Source: Gammaproteobacteria bacterium
GTDB taxonomy: Bacteria; Pseudomonadota; Gammaproteobacteria; Enterobacterales; Kangiellaceae
Direction: 5' to 3'
NCBI GenBank assembly: GCA_013373375.1
Contig: JABXHY010000034.1
Span: 18,440 to 82,439 of the forward strand
DNA length: 64,000 nt
The notes beneath the pieces were generated by a model. The model ran no database searches and was not told the origin of the DNA. It saw only the letters and a program-made list of their open reading frames with translations. Below are positions 18,256 through 27,184 of this stretch, one piece after another. Both the position numbers and the translations under genes were made by a program. How positions within the stretch are numbered: the stretch's first letter is position 1; the number at the start of each line of letters is the position of its first letter.

Positions 18256-18891
18256 TTAAATATCTACTTTATCCTTAAATTCGCACAAATCTTCAATAAT
18301 GCATGAACCACATCGAGGCTTTCGTGCGACGCAAGTATATCGGCCATGTAAAATTAGCCAATGGTGTGCATCAACTAAATATTGCTTCGGCACAAACTTA
18401 AGTAATTTTTTTTCAACATCTAAAACTGTTTTGCCCGGCGCGATTTTGGTTCTGTTCGAGACTCGGTAAATATGAGTGTCTACGGCCATGGTTGGCTGTC
18501 CAAAAGCAGTATTAAGAACAACATTGGCGGTTTTTCTTCCTACTCCGGGAAGCGCCTCTAAAGCTTCTCGTGTATCAGGTACTTGTGAATTATGCTGTTC
18601 TACCAAGGCTTTACAGGTTTTTATTACGTTTTCTGCCTTTGAATTGTAAAGTCCAATGGTTTTAATATATTTTTTTAAGCCTTCAACACCCAATGCAAAA
18701 ATCTTTTCGGGAGTATTGGCGACAGGATAAAGTTTCTGTGTCGCTTTATTCACGCTCACATCTGTGGCTTGAGCTGAAAGTATCACCGCAATTAAGAGTT
18801 CGAATGGATTGCTGTATTCAAGCTCTGTCGTGGGTTTTGGATTGTTATTGTAAAATCGAGAAAAGATTTCTTCGCGTTTTAATTTATTCAT
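18256..18891 (-). CDS. nth: Endonuclease III
   Basis: Bifunctional DNA glycosylase/AP lyase for oxidised pyrimidines. The 211 residues (same length as E. coli) show the helix-hairpin-helix LPGVGRKTANVV with the catalytic Lys near 120, the catalytic Asp in MAVDTHIYRVSNR (about 138) and the [4Fe-4S] loop C-x6-C-x2-C-x5-C at the C-terminus (CVARKPRCGSCIIEDLC). Confidence 0.96.
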   Translation of the reverse strand: MNKLKREEIFSRFYNNNPKPTTELEYSNPFELLIAVILSAQATDVSVNKATQKLYPVANTPEKIFALGVEGLKKYIKTIGLYNSKAENVIKTCKALVEQHNSQVPDTREALEALPGVGRKTANVVLNTAFGQPTMAVDTHIYRVSNRTKIAPGKTVLDVEKKLLKFVPKQYLVDAHHWLILHGRYTCVARKPRCGSCIIEDLCEFKDKVDI

Positions 18892-18922
18892 GACTTTGAG
18901 TATTAATTTTTGATCTAATTGT

Positions 18923-20182
18923 TTAGTTAGTTTGGTTTAATTTATCTAAAATAAGTTGACCGTTTTTAAATACACCAACGCAAGGATTGTGACCGAAAGC
19001 ATAAGGAACATCGCTTGGGTGTTCTATGTCCCAAATGGCCAAGTCTGCCACCATGCCTTTGCAGAGTTGTCCTTTATTATTTTCTTCACCAAGTGCTTTT
19101 GCTGCATGTCGAGTCACTCCAAGCCAACTTTCTAAGGGTGTCATTTTAAATAACGTACAGGCCATATTCATTACTAACAAAAGCGAAGTGCAAGGTGAAC
19201 TTCCTGGATTACAATCGGTTGCTAAGGCAATGGGAACATTTTTTGCGCGTAACTTTTCGATGGGCGGTAATTGTGACTCTCTTAAATAATAAAAGGCTGC
19301 TGGCAATAGCACTGCGGTCGTACCACTTTTTGCTATTGCTTCTATTCCTTCGTCGCTAATGTATTCAAGGTGATCGACCGAAAGAGCACCAAAATTTGCC
19401 GCTAATTGTGAGCCTTGTTGATCGGAGAGTTGTTCTGCGTGTAACTTTACATTCATTCCAAGTTCTTTTGCTTTTTCAAATACACGTTTAACCTGGTCAC
19501 GTGTAAAACCAATAGTTTCACAAAATGCATCTACGGTATTTGCCAGGTTTTCGGTTTTCACTTGAGGCAGCATTTCTTCGCAAATGAGAGTAATGTAACC
19601 TTCAGGATCATTTTTAAACTCCGGCGGTAAAGCATGAGCACCCAAAAATGTTGGCGTAAAATCGATTGCCAGTGTTGAATCAAGTTGCTTAATAACTCTG
19701 AGTAGTTTCAGTTCAGATTCACTGTCTAGGCCATAGCCAGACTTCGCTTCAATAGTTGTAACACCTTCGTCCATCAAGCACTCAACGCGTTTTAATGCAC
19801 TCTTGTATAAGTCATTTTCAGTTGCCGCTCGAGTCGATTTAACGGTCGATAAAATACCGCCTCCGCGTTGGGCGATTTCAGCATAACTTACGCCATTAAG
19901 TCTTTGCTCAAACTCTTGGCTACGATTTCCTCCGAACACAATATGTGTGTGGCAATCGATTAGTCCAGGAGATATCCAGCGTTGCTGTAAGTCAAAAGTA
20001 CTCACAGTTGTATTGTCAATAAACGCTGAGAGGGTTTCGTCGATAGCGCCTAGGTCGGAAATTTTTCCATTCTTCATCGCGAGAAACCCATTTTCAATAA
20101 CGCCATAGTTTCCGTCACTTAGCGTAAGAAGATTGGCATTGTGTAAAATTATGTCTGCGTCTGTTAAAGCGTTTTTATGCAT
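18923..20182 (-). CDS. hutI: Imidazolonepropionase
   Basis: Third step of histidine degradation: hydrolysis of 4-imidazolone-5-propanoate to N-formimino-L-glutamate. The 419-residue amidohydrolase has the metal motif DCHTHIVFGG near 75, KSGYGLD, HAEQLSDQQGSQLAA, DHLEYIS and TDCNPGSSP. Divergent from hutF over a 70-base gap, so a shared control region is likely. hutH and hutU are not in the window. Confidence 0.95.
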   Translation of the reverse strand: MHKNALTDADIILHNANLLTLSDGNYGVIENGFLAMKNGKISDLGAIDETLSAFIDNTTVSTFDLQQRWISPGLIDCHTHIVFGGNRSQEFEQRLNGVSYAEIAQRGGGILSTVKSTRAATENDLYKSALKRVECLMDEGVTTIEAKSGYGLDSESELKLLRVIKQLDSTLAIDFTPTFLGAHALPPEFKNDPEGYITLICEEMLPQVKTENLANTVDAFCETIGFTRDQVKRVFEKAKELGMNVKLHAEQLSDQQGSQLAANFGALSVDHLEYISDEGIEAIAKSGTTAVLLPAAFYYLRESQLPPIEKLRAKNVPIALATDCNPGSSPCTSLLLVMNMACTLFKMTPLESWLGVTRHAAKALGEENNKGQLCKGMVADLAIWDIEHPSDVPYAFGHNPCVGVFKNGQLILDKLNQTN

Positions 20183-20252
20183 AAAGTAGTTCTTGCGTCT
20201 TCAATTCTTGCGCAGTATGGTAGCGCGAAACAACGATTAACGGAAATTTGAA

Positions 20253-21611
20253 ATGAAACTTCATGCTCCGCAGGTTCTTTTGGAAAGTGGTTGGGCCGAA
20301 GATAAGACCCTAGACATCGAAGGTGGTTTAATTTTGAGCATCGTTGATGGAAAAAGTGATGGTGCAGAGTCGTTGAATGGTGCGGTTATACCCGGTATGG
20401 CGAATCTGCATTCTCATAGTTTTCAAAAAGCCTTCGTCGGATTAACAGAATTTCGTACTCGTGATGACGACTCTTTTTGGAGTTGGCGTGAAGCTATGTA
20501 CCGATTATTAAAAACAATCACCCCAGATGATCTCCATATAATCGCTAGGTATTTGTATCAAGAGATGCTGCTGAATGGCTATACATCTTGTGCTGAGTTT
20601 CATTATCTACATCATCCGAGTGATGCGGTGAGTTTCGATGAAGTGGGCAGCATGTCGAATGCGGTGATTGAGGCAGCTTTAGAAACGGGGATCGACTTAA
20701 CGCACTGTCCGGTTTTTTACCATTACAGCGGTTTTGGTGAGTTACCTGCATTAGACAATCAACGTCCTTTTTTACACTCTATGAATGATTTTCAACATTT
20801 ACTCGAAGTATTGCAAAAGCGATATCAAAATAATGCTGCAGTTGCATTCGGTATTGCTCCTCATTCACTTAGGGCTGTTTCATCTGAGCAATTAAAGGAA
20901 CTTGAAAATTGGTGGACTCAAGGTCCAATCCATATTCATATTGCAGAACAAATGCCAGAAGTAAACGCTTGCATGGAGTTTTATGGACAACGTCCTGTCG
21001 AATGGTTATTGCAAAATCATTCTGTTAACGAGCGCTGGTGTTTGGTGCATGCAACTCATTTAACTGAAAGTGAAGTGATGCAATTAGCGAATTCTGGAGC
21101 AGTAGCTGGAATCTGTCCAGAAACGGAAGCCAATCTTGGTGACGGTATATTTCCAGCCGAAGCCTATATTGCTCAAAATGGAAAGTTTGGTATTGGCTCT
21201 GACAGTCAAATCTGCGTTTCTCCATTTAGAGAATTAAGAACCTTTGAATATTCTCAACGTCTGGTCAGTCAAAAACGTAACCGGTTGTGTTCGCAAAGGG
21301 AGCAACACGTGGGAACTTTTCTCTGGCAAAACTCAGTTAAGAATGGAGCCGAAGTAGTTAGACCGAATGCTGGAGCGTTGAAGGAAGGGAGTGAGGCGAG
21401 TTTTATTGTGCTGGACAATCAGATTGCAGAACTTTGCCATGACTCAATGGAGTATTTTTTGGATAGCGCAATTTTTGCTGCCAATGAAAACCCTGTTCGA
21501 GATGTCTATGTGCGTGGTATTTGTCGAGTGAAAGACAAAGAACTACAGGGACAAAATGATTATAGAGAAGATTACCGACGATGGCTGAAAAAGACCATCA
21601 ATGAGCTTTAA
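20253..21611 (+). CDS. hutF: Formimidoylglutamate deiminase
   Basis: Deaminates N-formimino-L-glutamate to N-formyl-L-glutamate, the branch of histidine catabolism used by Pseudomonas and relatives and completed by HutG. The 452-residue amidohydrolase has ANLHSHSFQKAFVGL, CAEFHYLHH, HIHIAEQMPEV, LVHATHLTESEV and GSDSQICVSPFREL, all typical of HutF. CGGAAA is a weak ribosome-binding site. Its presence beside hutI implies the five-step pathway. Confidence 0.93.
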   Translation: MKLHAPQVLLESGWAEDKTLDIEGGLILSIVDGKSDGAESLNGAVIPGMANLHSHSFQKAFVGLTEFRTRDDDSFWSWREAMYRLLKTITPDDLHIIARYLYQEMLLNGYTSCAEFHYLHHPSDAVSFDEVGSMSNAVIEAALETGIDLTHCPVFYHYSGFGELPALDNQRPFLHSMNDFQHLLEVLQKRYQNNAAVAFGIAPHSLRAVSSEQLKELENWWTQGPIHIHIAEQMPEVNACMEFYGQRPVEWLLQNHSVNERWCLVHATHLTESEVMQLANSGAVAGICPETEANLGDGIFPAEAYIAQNGKFGIGSDSQICVSPFRELRTFEYSQRLVSQKRNRLCSQREQHVGTFLWQNSVKNGAEVVRPNAGALKEGSEASFIVLDNQIAELCHDSMEYFLDSAIFAANENPVRDVYVRGICRVKDKELQGQNDYREDYRRWLKKTINEL

Positions 21612-21626
21612 AATTGAAAGCGTAAT

Positions 21627-23570
21627 TTAAGATTCTGAGTTTGCTGGTTTCATTAGCTCAGAACAGGTTAATCTGAGCTTTTGCATGTCGATAGGTTTAT
21701 TTAAAATGGTGGTTACTCCACTTTGTCTGAGGATCTCGAGTCCTTTAAGCTCAACGTCACCGCTTAACACTAAAATAGGAGTGTTTTCAGAACGCGTTCT
21801 TTGGAAAGCTCTTAATCGTTGAGTGATATCGAGTAACGACATGTCGGGTAATTGACTATCAATAATCAAAAGTTCATAAAAAGAACGTCGAATTTTTTCA
21901 AGTGCAATATTGGCATTACTGGCTATGTCTACAACTGCTCCAACTGAATTAAGCATTTCTTTAATGACTAATTGATCGACAGTGTTTGATTCAATTAACA
22001 AAATCTTTCCATCCAAAGTGCTTACGAACTGTAAGTCTTGTTCGGACAGTTGGTTTGCCTTTTGTAAACGGTCGTTTTTCTGTTTGTCGAATTTTGAAAC
22101 TGAAAAAGAAAACTCTAATGAGTAACAAGTACCTTGCTCGGGAGAGCTTGAAACTTCTATCTTTCCATCCAACTTTTCAACCAGCAGCTTAACAATCGCC
22201 ATGTTTAATCCTACATTTGGTGAGTAAGCTGCCTCTGCCGAACCGGATTGTCCAAATGAATGAAAAATAGAACCTAATTCTTCCGGGGTAAATCCTATTC
22301 CGTTATCAAGCATCTCAATGGATGCAAATAACTTTTCTCCATTTTCAATGGGTTTACCGTTCACTTTTATTTCAATAAAACCATCTTGAGTACGTGTAAG
22401 CCCGGTATCGATTAGATTGTAAATGATTTTTTGTAGCACTGACTCATCGGCAACTATGTTGATGTCTTGAAAAAGTGCCTCGCAACAAAAGTCGATGGCA
22501 ACGTGCTGTTTTGAACACACTGGAGAGAATTGTCGAATTACTCGATTAAACGTTCGGTTTAGAGTGAACTCTGTAGAGTGAATTATATATTCATCATTTT
22601 CTAGCTTGGCGTATTCGAGAATATTATCCAGTAAGGTTACCAGCTGGTTACTGGATAATATGCTCTGTGATATCAAGTTTTTTTGGTTTACTTCATCAAT
22701 TTTCTGTTCGAGCAACTGAATGCAGCCCAGCGATCGATTAAGCGGATTGCGTAACTCGGTGCTCATAATTGATAAAAACTGACTTTTTGCTTTACTCGCA
22801 TTCTCAGCGTCAGAGCGAGCTTGCTCTAGCGCCATGGCGTGTTCAAGTTCCTTTCTCTTTGCGAGTTCAAGGGATTGTGCCATTTCATTTAGATTGGCCT
22901 CTAGTACACCAATTTCTCCCGAAGAGCGCTGCTTTACTCTAGCTGACAACATACCGGTTTTGAAAAGTCTTAGTGTTTCTGACAGTGCTTTTATTGGAGT
23001 TAAAATGGACTTGGAAATAAAAAGTGCAAGAAGCGCTGCAAATCCAAAACTGGCAAGTGACAAGACTAACCCACCAATGAGCGCTTCTGTTTGTTCTGCA
23101 ATTAAGCGTTTTTTAGTGAGTCCAATTCTAACTTCCCCAATGATGCTGTTATCTTCTTGTGCTTCATCGAGTGAAAGAGAAAAATCCGCATTGTCCAGGG
23201 GAACATCTTGTAATTGGATCTCTGATGAAAAGCGCAACACGCTGTCATCAATTGGCTCATCAATGTATTGCAGATTTCGACGAGATAACAGCAGTTCTTT
23301 ATCGCGATCATAAAAGTCGATGAATATAATGTCTTGCTCTTTAAGGATAGGGGTAACAATTTCTTCCAGCAAAGTGGGACTTTTAATAAACACAGCGTAT
23401 TCACTGGCAGGTGCTAACTGCTGAACGAGTAATTCACCTTTACGAATAAGTTGAGATTCAAGAACTTGAAATTTATCGTAAATGAAATAACTCGTCATTG
23501 TGAAAAACATGAAGGCTGCTGGAGTTAACCCCAGTACCATTGTTCTTTTGAAGATTGACCAATTATTCAT
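21627..23570 (-). CDS. Hybrid sensor kinase-like protein lacking the phosphoacceptor His
   Basis: A 647-residue membrane protein resembling BarA-type hybrid kinases. It has TM1 (residues 10-30), a periplasmic segment of about 125 residues, TM2 (about 165-190), HAMP (SILTPIKALSETL), a short coiled coil, HisKA, HATPase and a C-terminal receiver. The HisKA H-box reads SIMSTELRNPLN: the His is Thr 271 (ACC at 22758-22760). The ATPase N-box is NLIDTGL, lacking the second Asn, while G1 (DNGIGFTPEE) is intact. The receiver keeps Asp in LLIIDSQLPD and Lys in ILNKPI. ATG 23570 is preferred over GTG 23579; it overlaps the upstream gene by 8 bases. It probably works as a non-phosphorylating or partner-dependent sensor. 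Confidence 0.85.
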   Translation of the reverse strand: MNNWSIFKRTMVLGLTPAAFMFFTMTSYFIYDKFQVLESQLIRKGELLVQQLAPASEYAVFIKSPTLLEEIVTPILKEQDIIFIDFYDRDKELLLSRRNLQYIDEPIDDSVLRFSSEIQLQDVPLDNADFSLSLDEAQEDNSIIGEVRIGLTKKRLIAEQTEALIGGLVLSLASFGFAALLALFISKSILTPIKALSETLRLFKTGMLSARVKQRSSGEIGVLEANLNEMAQSLELAKRKELEHAMALEQARSDAENASKAKSQFLSIMSTELRNPLNRSLGCIQLLEQKIDEVNQKNLISQSILSSNQLVTLLDNILEYAKLENDEYIIHSTEFTLNRTFNRVIRQFSPVCSKQHVAIDFCCEALFQDINIVADESVLQKIIYNLIDTGLTRTQDGFIEIKVNGKPIENGEKLFASIEMLDNGIGFTPEELGSIFHSFGQSGSAEAAYSPNVGLNMAIVKLLVEKLDGKIEVSSSPEQGTCYSLEFSFSVSKFDKQKNDRLQKANQLSEQDLQFVSTLDGKILLIESNTVDQLVIKEMLNSVGAVVDIASNANIALEKIRRSFYELLIIDSQLPDMSLLDITQRLRAFQRTRSENTPILVLSGDVELKGLEILRQSGVTTILNKPIDMQKLRLTCSELMKPANSES

Positions 23571-24534
23571 AAACTTCACTATTACCGAAATTTAACTCAG
23601 TTGCTTGAATGACATCCGTGTAATGAGCGCTTGGTTTGACTTCTAAGTTCAATGAACGAGCGACATCTTCATTAAAATCGACACTAAATCGTTTGCTAAA
23701 ACTTGGCTTGGGAAGTGTTTTATTTCGCTGAAAAAACAAACTAACAATATCTGTTGTTTCATCCAGTAATTGTTGCATTGAGGTATAAGTAGTTGCCACA
23801 CTTCCCGGCTTGATAAAGTTTTTGTCTGCACCGAGTAAGAATTTGTTATGTCGGTAAAGCGTAAGCAATATCGACTTAATGGTTGAGCGGTTATAAATGC
23901 TTCTTGAGTTAGTTGCAATTAAAGCATCACTGCGATTAATAACGCGTATCAATGCTTTTGAAAAACTCTCTGGTTCAGTGACTATCTCATATTCGAGAAT
24001 CAAGTTGAGTTTGAAAGCAATATTTTTAAGTATTTCAATTTTATTTCTTTCTTGAGGAGACAATAAAACTCCGATTCTTCTGCCCGTTGGATAAAGCTCT
24101 TTAAATAATAGCATCTGCCTCATGACCGGAGCTTGATGAAAAATGGCAGATACTTGATTTGTTTGTCGCTCCGACGTTATGAATTCGTACTCAATGGGAG
24201 AAATCAGGGTCGCTAAAATTGGTGTATCACGATAGACACGAGTTGCTTTAGCCAAAGCCTTCGAGCCTACAGTGACAATCAATACATTTTTGTTGTTGGA
24301 AGTTTTATCTTCAACTTGAGAGGCTTCAACATTAAAGTTTTTACCGAGAAGTTTTAAGTTCGTTATAAGTTGATCGGAGAAGCTCTGTTCAATTCGGGTT
24401 GGCTGTTTGTCAAGAATGACTTTTATGTGTTGAATGGCAATATCAGGACGCTGCGCGACAACGGTGGTGCAGCACAATGTTATTGATAAAAGTGTTAAGC
24501 CGACAGTTAAAATTCGGCATAAATAGGACGACAT
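23563..24534 (-). CDS. Periplasmic ABC-type substrate-binding-like protein
   Basis: A 323-residue protein with a signal peptide (cleavage near TTVVAQ, residue 28) and the fold pattern of the PF04392-type substrate-binding proteins: VLIVTVGSKALAKATR, PILATLISP, GRRIGVLLSPQERNKI and SDALIATNSRSIYN. No permease or ATPase is adjacent. It is translationally coupled (8-base overlap) to the kinase-like gene, so it more likely feeds ligand information to that sensor's periplasmic domain than to a transporter. Confidence 0.75.
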   Translation of the reverse strand: MSSYLCRILTVGLTLLSITLCCTTVVAQRPDIAIQHIKVILDKQPTRIEQSFSDQLITNLKLLGKNFNVEASQVEDKTSNNKNVLIVTVGSKALAKATRVYRDTPILATLISPIEYEFITSERQTNQVSAIFHQAPVMRQMLLFKELYPTGRRIGVLLSPQERNKIEILKNIAFKLNLILEYEIVTEPESFSKALIRVINRSDALIATNSRSIYNRSTIKSILLTLYRHNKFLLGADKNFIKPGSVATTYTSMQQLLDETTDIVSLFFQRNKTLPKPSFSKRFSVDFNEDVARSLNLEVKPSAHYTDVIQATELNFGNSEVYE

Positions 24535-24624
24535 TAAGATTTATTACGGGCTATCCGAGCCTTTGTTTCATCACACTAATAGTTAAGTGTAACACAAGTC
24601 TTTGATTGTTAAATAATTTGTAAG

Positions 24625-25293
24625 CTACAAATCCTGCTCAAGCGCCCAGTTTATTGGTGGCTGGTTATGGTTTTGTAATGCTTGATTAGCTTGGCTGAAA
24701 TGTTTGCAACCAAAAAAACCTCGGTGAGCCGATAGAGGAGAGGGATGAGGGGCTTTTAAAATGGTATGTCGTGCATCAATTAACGGCTGTTTTTTCTGTG
24801 CGTGAGAGCCCCAGAGCATAAATACCAGGTGGTTAGCGTGTTCACTGAGTTTATGAATCAAACGGTCGGTAAAGGTTTCCCAGCCTTTATCTTTATGTGA
24901 GTGGGCGAGTCCCTGTTCGACTGTAAGTACCGTATTAAGGAGTAGGACACCTTGTTTTGCCCAGTTGGATAAGTTCCCGCTCGTTGGAATATTGGCATTG
25001 AGATCGGTCGACAACTCTTTAAATATGTTTCGTAAACTGGGCGGGTGTTTTATTCCGTCAGGCACGCTAAACGCTAACCCATGGGCTTGACCCGGTCCAT
25101 GGTATGGATCTTGGCCAAGTATAACCACTTTGGTTTTATCCAGCTCAGTGAGTTTTATTGCATTAAACACATTGTTGGCTGATGGGTATATTTGTTTGCC
25201 TGCTTGACGTTGTGAGTCAACAAACTGCATTAAGGATTGGAAATAGTCTTGTTGCTTTTCCTCTGCTAGTAGGTCTTTCCAGTCACTTGCCAT
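24625..25293 (-). CDS. ung: Uracil-DNA glycosylase
   Basis: Removes uracil from DNA. The 222 residues show [20 protein letters not shown] with the catalytic Asp (about 63), the Phe stacking segment, [20 protein letters not shown] (as [10 protein letters not shown]) and [14 protein letters not shown] with the catalytic His. A TTG at 25311 would add six residues; ATG 25293 gives [18 protein letters not shown], which matches the start of E. coli Ung (229 residues). Confidence 0.96.
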   Translation of the reverse strand: MASDWKDLLAEEKQQDYFQSLMQFVDSQRQAGKQIYPSANNVFNAIKLTELDKTKVVILGQDPYHGPGQAHGLAFSVPDGIKHPPSLRNIFKELSTDLNANIPTSGNLSNWAKQGVLLLNTVLTVEQGLAHSHKDKGWETFTDRLIHKLSEHANHLVFMLWGSHAQKKQPLIDARHTILKAPHPSPLSAHRGFFGCKHFSQANQALQNHNQPPINWALEQDL

Positions 25294-25471
25294 AAATAAA
25301 CGGTTACTCAAAACGGTCGTAGAAAAAACGATATGTTAGCGGTAAGACTTTAGAGGATCAATTGGATTTCTTGAGAGGTAACGGTACTGTATTTATAGAT
25401 GAGATGGTCAAATACCGAAGAAATAGCTTTCTGAGAAATGAGTCTAAAAACTTTTAAGCAACTTTTAACTA

Positions 25472-25732
25472 TCAACTATTAACGCGATAGTCTGCGAGTA
25501 AATCCATTGGATTGCTATTTGCTAGTTCGACTTCAAATAGAGTTGATGACTCTTCTGGTGAATCAATTTCGATTGGATAGAGTTCTGCCCACTGGTCGTA
25601 TTCCAGCACTTCAATTTCGCCGTCATAATGTTGGAACTCGATGGTTTGATCGTCGTTATCAAGCGACGTTACTTCAACCGGATCATTTGACACTGAAATT
25701 TTATACCAGTGTCCTATTTCAGCATTTTGCAT
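25472..25732 (-). CDS. Small acidic protein, DUF6763-like
   Basis: An 86-residue acidic protein: IGHWYKISVSNDPVEVTSLDNDDQTI, then QHYDGEIEVLEYDQW, a beta-rich pattern I associate with the small gammaproteobacterial DUF6763 family. No signal peptide or membrane segment. TGGAGT precedes the ATG. Function unknown. It lies alone between ung and a divergent porin-like gene. Confidence 0.65.
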   Translation of the reverse strand: MQNAEIGHWYKISVSNDPVEVTSLDNDDQTIEFQHYDGEIEVLEYDQWAELYPIEIDSPEESSTLFEVELANSNPMDLLADYRVNS

Positions 25733-25891
25733 ATCGTTTACTCCACTTGATAAAAATTGTACCTCTCATTTGCAGTATAGATAAAAAGAATTAGTCTCTT
25801 CAGACTTTTGTTTTACTAATAAAGGTCTTTTTATACTCCTCTGGAATCATTATAATACCGACCAGATGGTCTGTACGGAATATGGAATGAT

Positions 25892-27112
25892 ATGAAGATT
25901 AGAATTATCTCAGTAACAGCACTGATTATGTCTTACTTAGCACCGATTAAAGCTGAGAGTGAGGTGGATTTTTCAGCTGTGACAGGGCTCGAAGCGCGGC
26001 TTTTTGCAGAGACGGCAACCTTTGGACAGGACGATGCTGGTGGTTCTGTGTATTCGGAGCTCGAGTGGTACTTCAAGTTTGAAAATTCGAGTGTGACTCT
26101 AAAGCCTTTTTTCCGTTACGACTCGATGGATGACAATCGTACTCACGTTGACTTACGAGAAGCCTATTGGCAGACAGTGGGCGATGAGTGGTCTTTAACT
26201 GTTGGAGTCAATAAAGTCTTCTGGGGTGTCGCAGAAACATCCCATTTAGTCGATATCATTAATCAAACAGACGCCGTGGAAAACATTGACGGGGAAGATA
26301 AACTGGGACAGCCAATGCTCAATTTTAATCTGGAGAAAAGCTGGGGGACGTTAGCTTTTTATATTCTTCCTAAGTTTAGAGAAAGGACATTTGCCAGTGA
26401 TGAAGGCCGATTGCGCCTGGAACTGGTTGTCAATGATGAGATAGCAAATTACGAAAGTTCAGATGAAGATGAGCATATTGATTTTGCAGTAAGATACAGC
26501 ACTTTCGTTGACGTATGGGATATTGGCTTTTCGTATTTCAATGGAACTAGCCGTGACCCTTTATTTGAAGTCGATTTCTTAAACTCAGAACTTATACCGT
26601 TTTATCCTCTAATAGAACAGGTCGGAATCGATGCTCAAGCGACTGTGGATGAATGGTTGTGGAAATTAGAGTACATCAATCGCTCTGGCTTTAATCTTCC
26701 TGGATCGACGAGCTCGAGCTACAGTGCGGCGGTATTTGGATTTGAATACAGTTCTTACGGAGTATTCGACTCACCGATGGATCTAGGTTGGATTTTTGAG
26801 TATCAATATGACGAGCGAGATGCATTTGGATCTGGCAGCTTCAATATTGATATTAGTGATGTGATTGTGGCGGGCGCGCGCTTAACCTTTAATGATGTGC
26901 AGTCGACCAGCTTGCTTACCGGTCTAGGATACGAAACCGATGGCGACGCTACTTTTCTTTCAATTGAAGGCTCAAGGCGAATTGGGGATGATATGAAACT
27001 CAGTGTGGAAGGACGGGTTTTTCATAACATATCAAAAGATTTTGCTGAAACATTTTTCTTTTCTTATCGTAACGACTCATTTATCCAAATTAATTTTGAG
27101 AAGTTTTTTTAG
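25892..27112 (+). CDS. Outer-membrane beta-barrel protein (DUF1302/porin-like)
   Basis: A 406-residue protein with a signal peptide (cleavage after PIKAES, about residue 22), repeated amphipathic strands, and a C-terminal Phe (INFEKFF), the classic outer-membrane targeting ending. LREAYWQTVGDEWSLTVGVNKVFWGVAET and the repeated FEYQYDERDAFG-type strands resemble alginate-type or DUF1302 porins. GGAATG precedes the ATG. Substrate unknown. Confidence 0.75.
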   Translation: MKIRIISVTALIMSYLAPIKAESEVDFSAVTGLEARLFAETATFGQDDAGGSVYSELEWYFKFENSSVTLKPFFRYDSMDDNRTHVDLREAYWQTVGDEWSLTVGVNKVFWGVAETSHLVDIINQTDAVENIDGEDKLGQPMLNFNLEKSWGTLAFYILPKFRERTFASDEGRLRLELVVNDEIANYESSDEDEHIDFAVRYSTFVDVWDIGFSYFNGTSRDPLFEVDFLNSELIPFYPLIEQVGIDAQATVDEWLWKLEYINRSGFNLPGSTSSSYSAAVFGFEYSSYGVFDSPMDLGWIFEYQYDERDAFGSGSFNIDISDVIVAGARLTFNDVQSTSLLTGLGYETDGDATFLSIEGSRRIGDDMKLSVEGRVFHNISKDFAETFFFSYRNDSFIQINFEKFF

Positions 27113-27114
27113 TT

Positions 27115-27156
27115 GAGAGTATGTGTAGATGAGAGTATGTGCAGATGAGAGTATGG
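27115..27156. repeat. Short 16-bp tandem repeat after the porin-like gene
   Basis: GAGAGTATGTGYAGAT occurs twice head to tail (27115-27130 and 27131-27146), followed by a 10-base partial copy (27147-27156). It lies in the convergent gap between the porin-like gene and slt. Confidence 0.85.
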
Positions 27157-27184
27157 GGTTACGAATGACAAAGTTATACATGAG

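Noticed and set aside
22834..23313. 159-codon plus-strand ORF antisense to the kinase-like gene
   Set aside because: Ser-rich shadow of the minus-strand gene with no start signal or family match; the opposite strand has clear domains.
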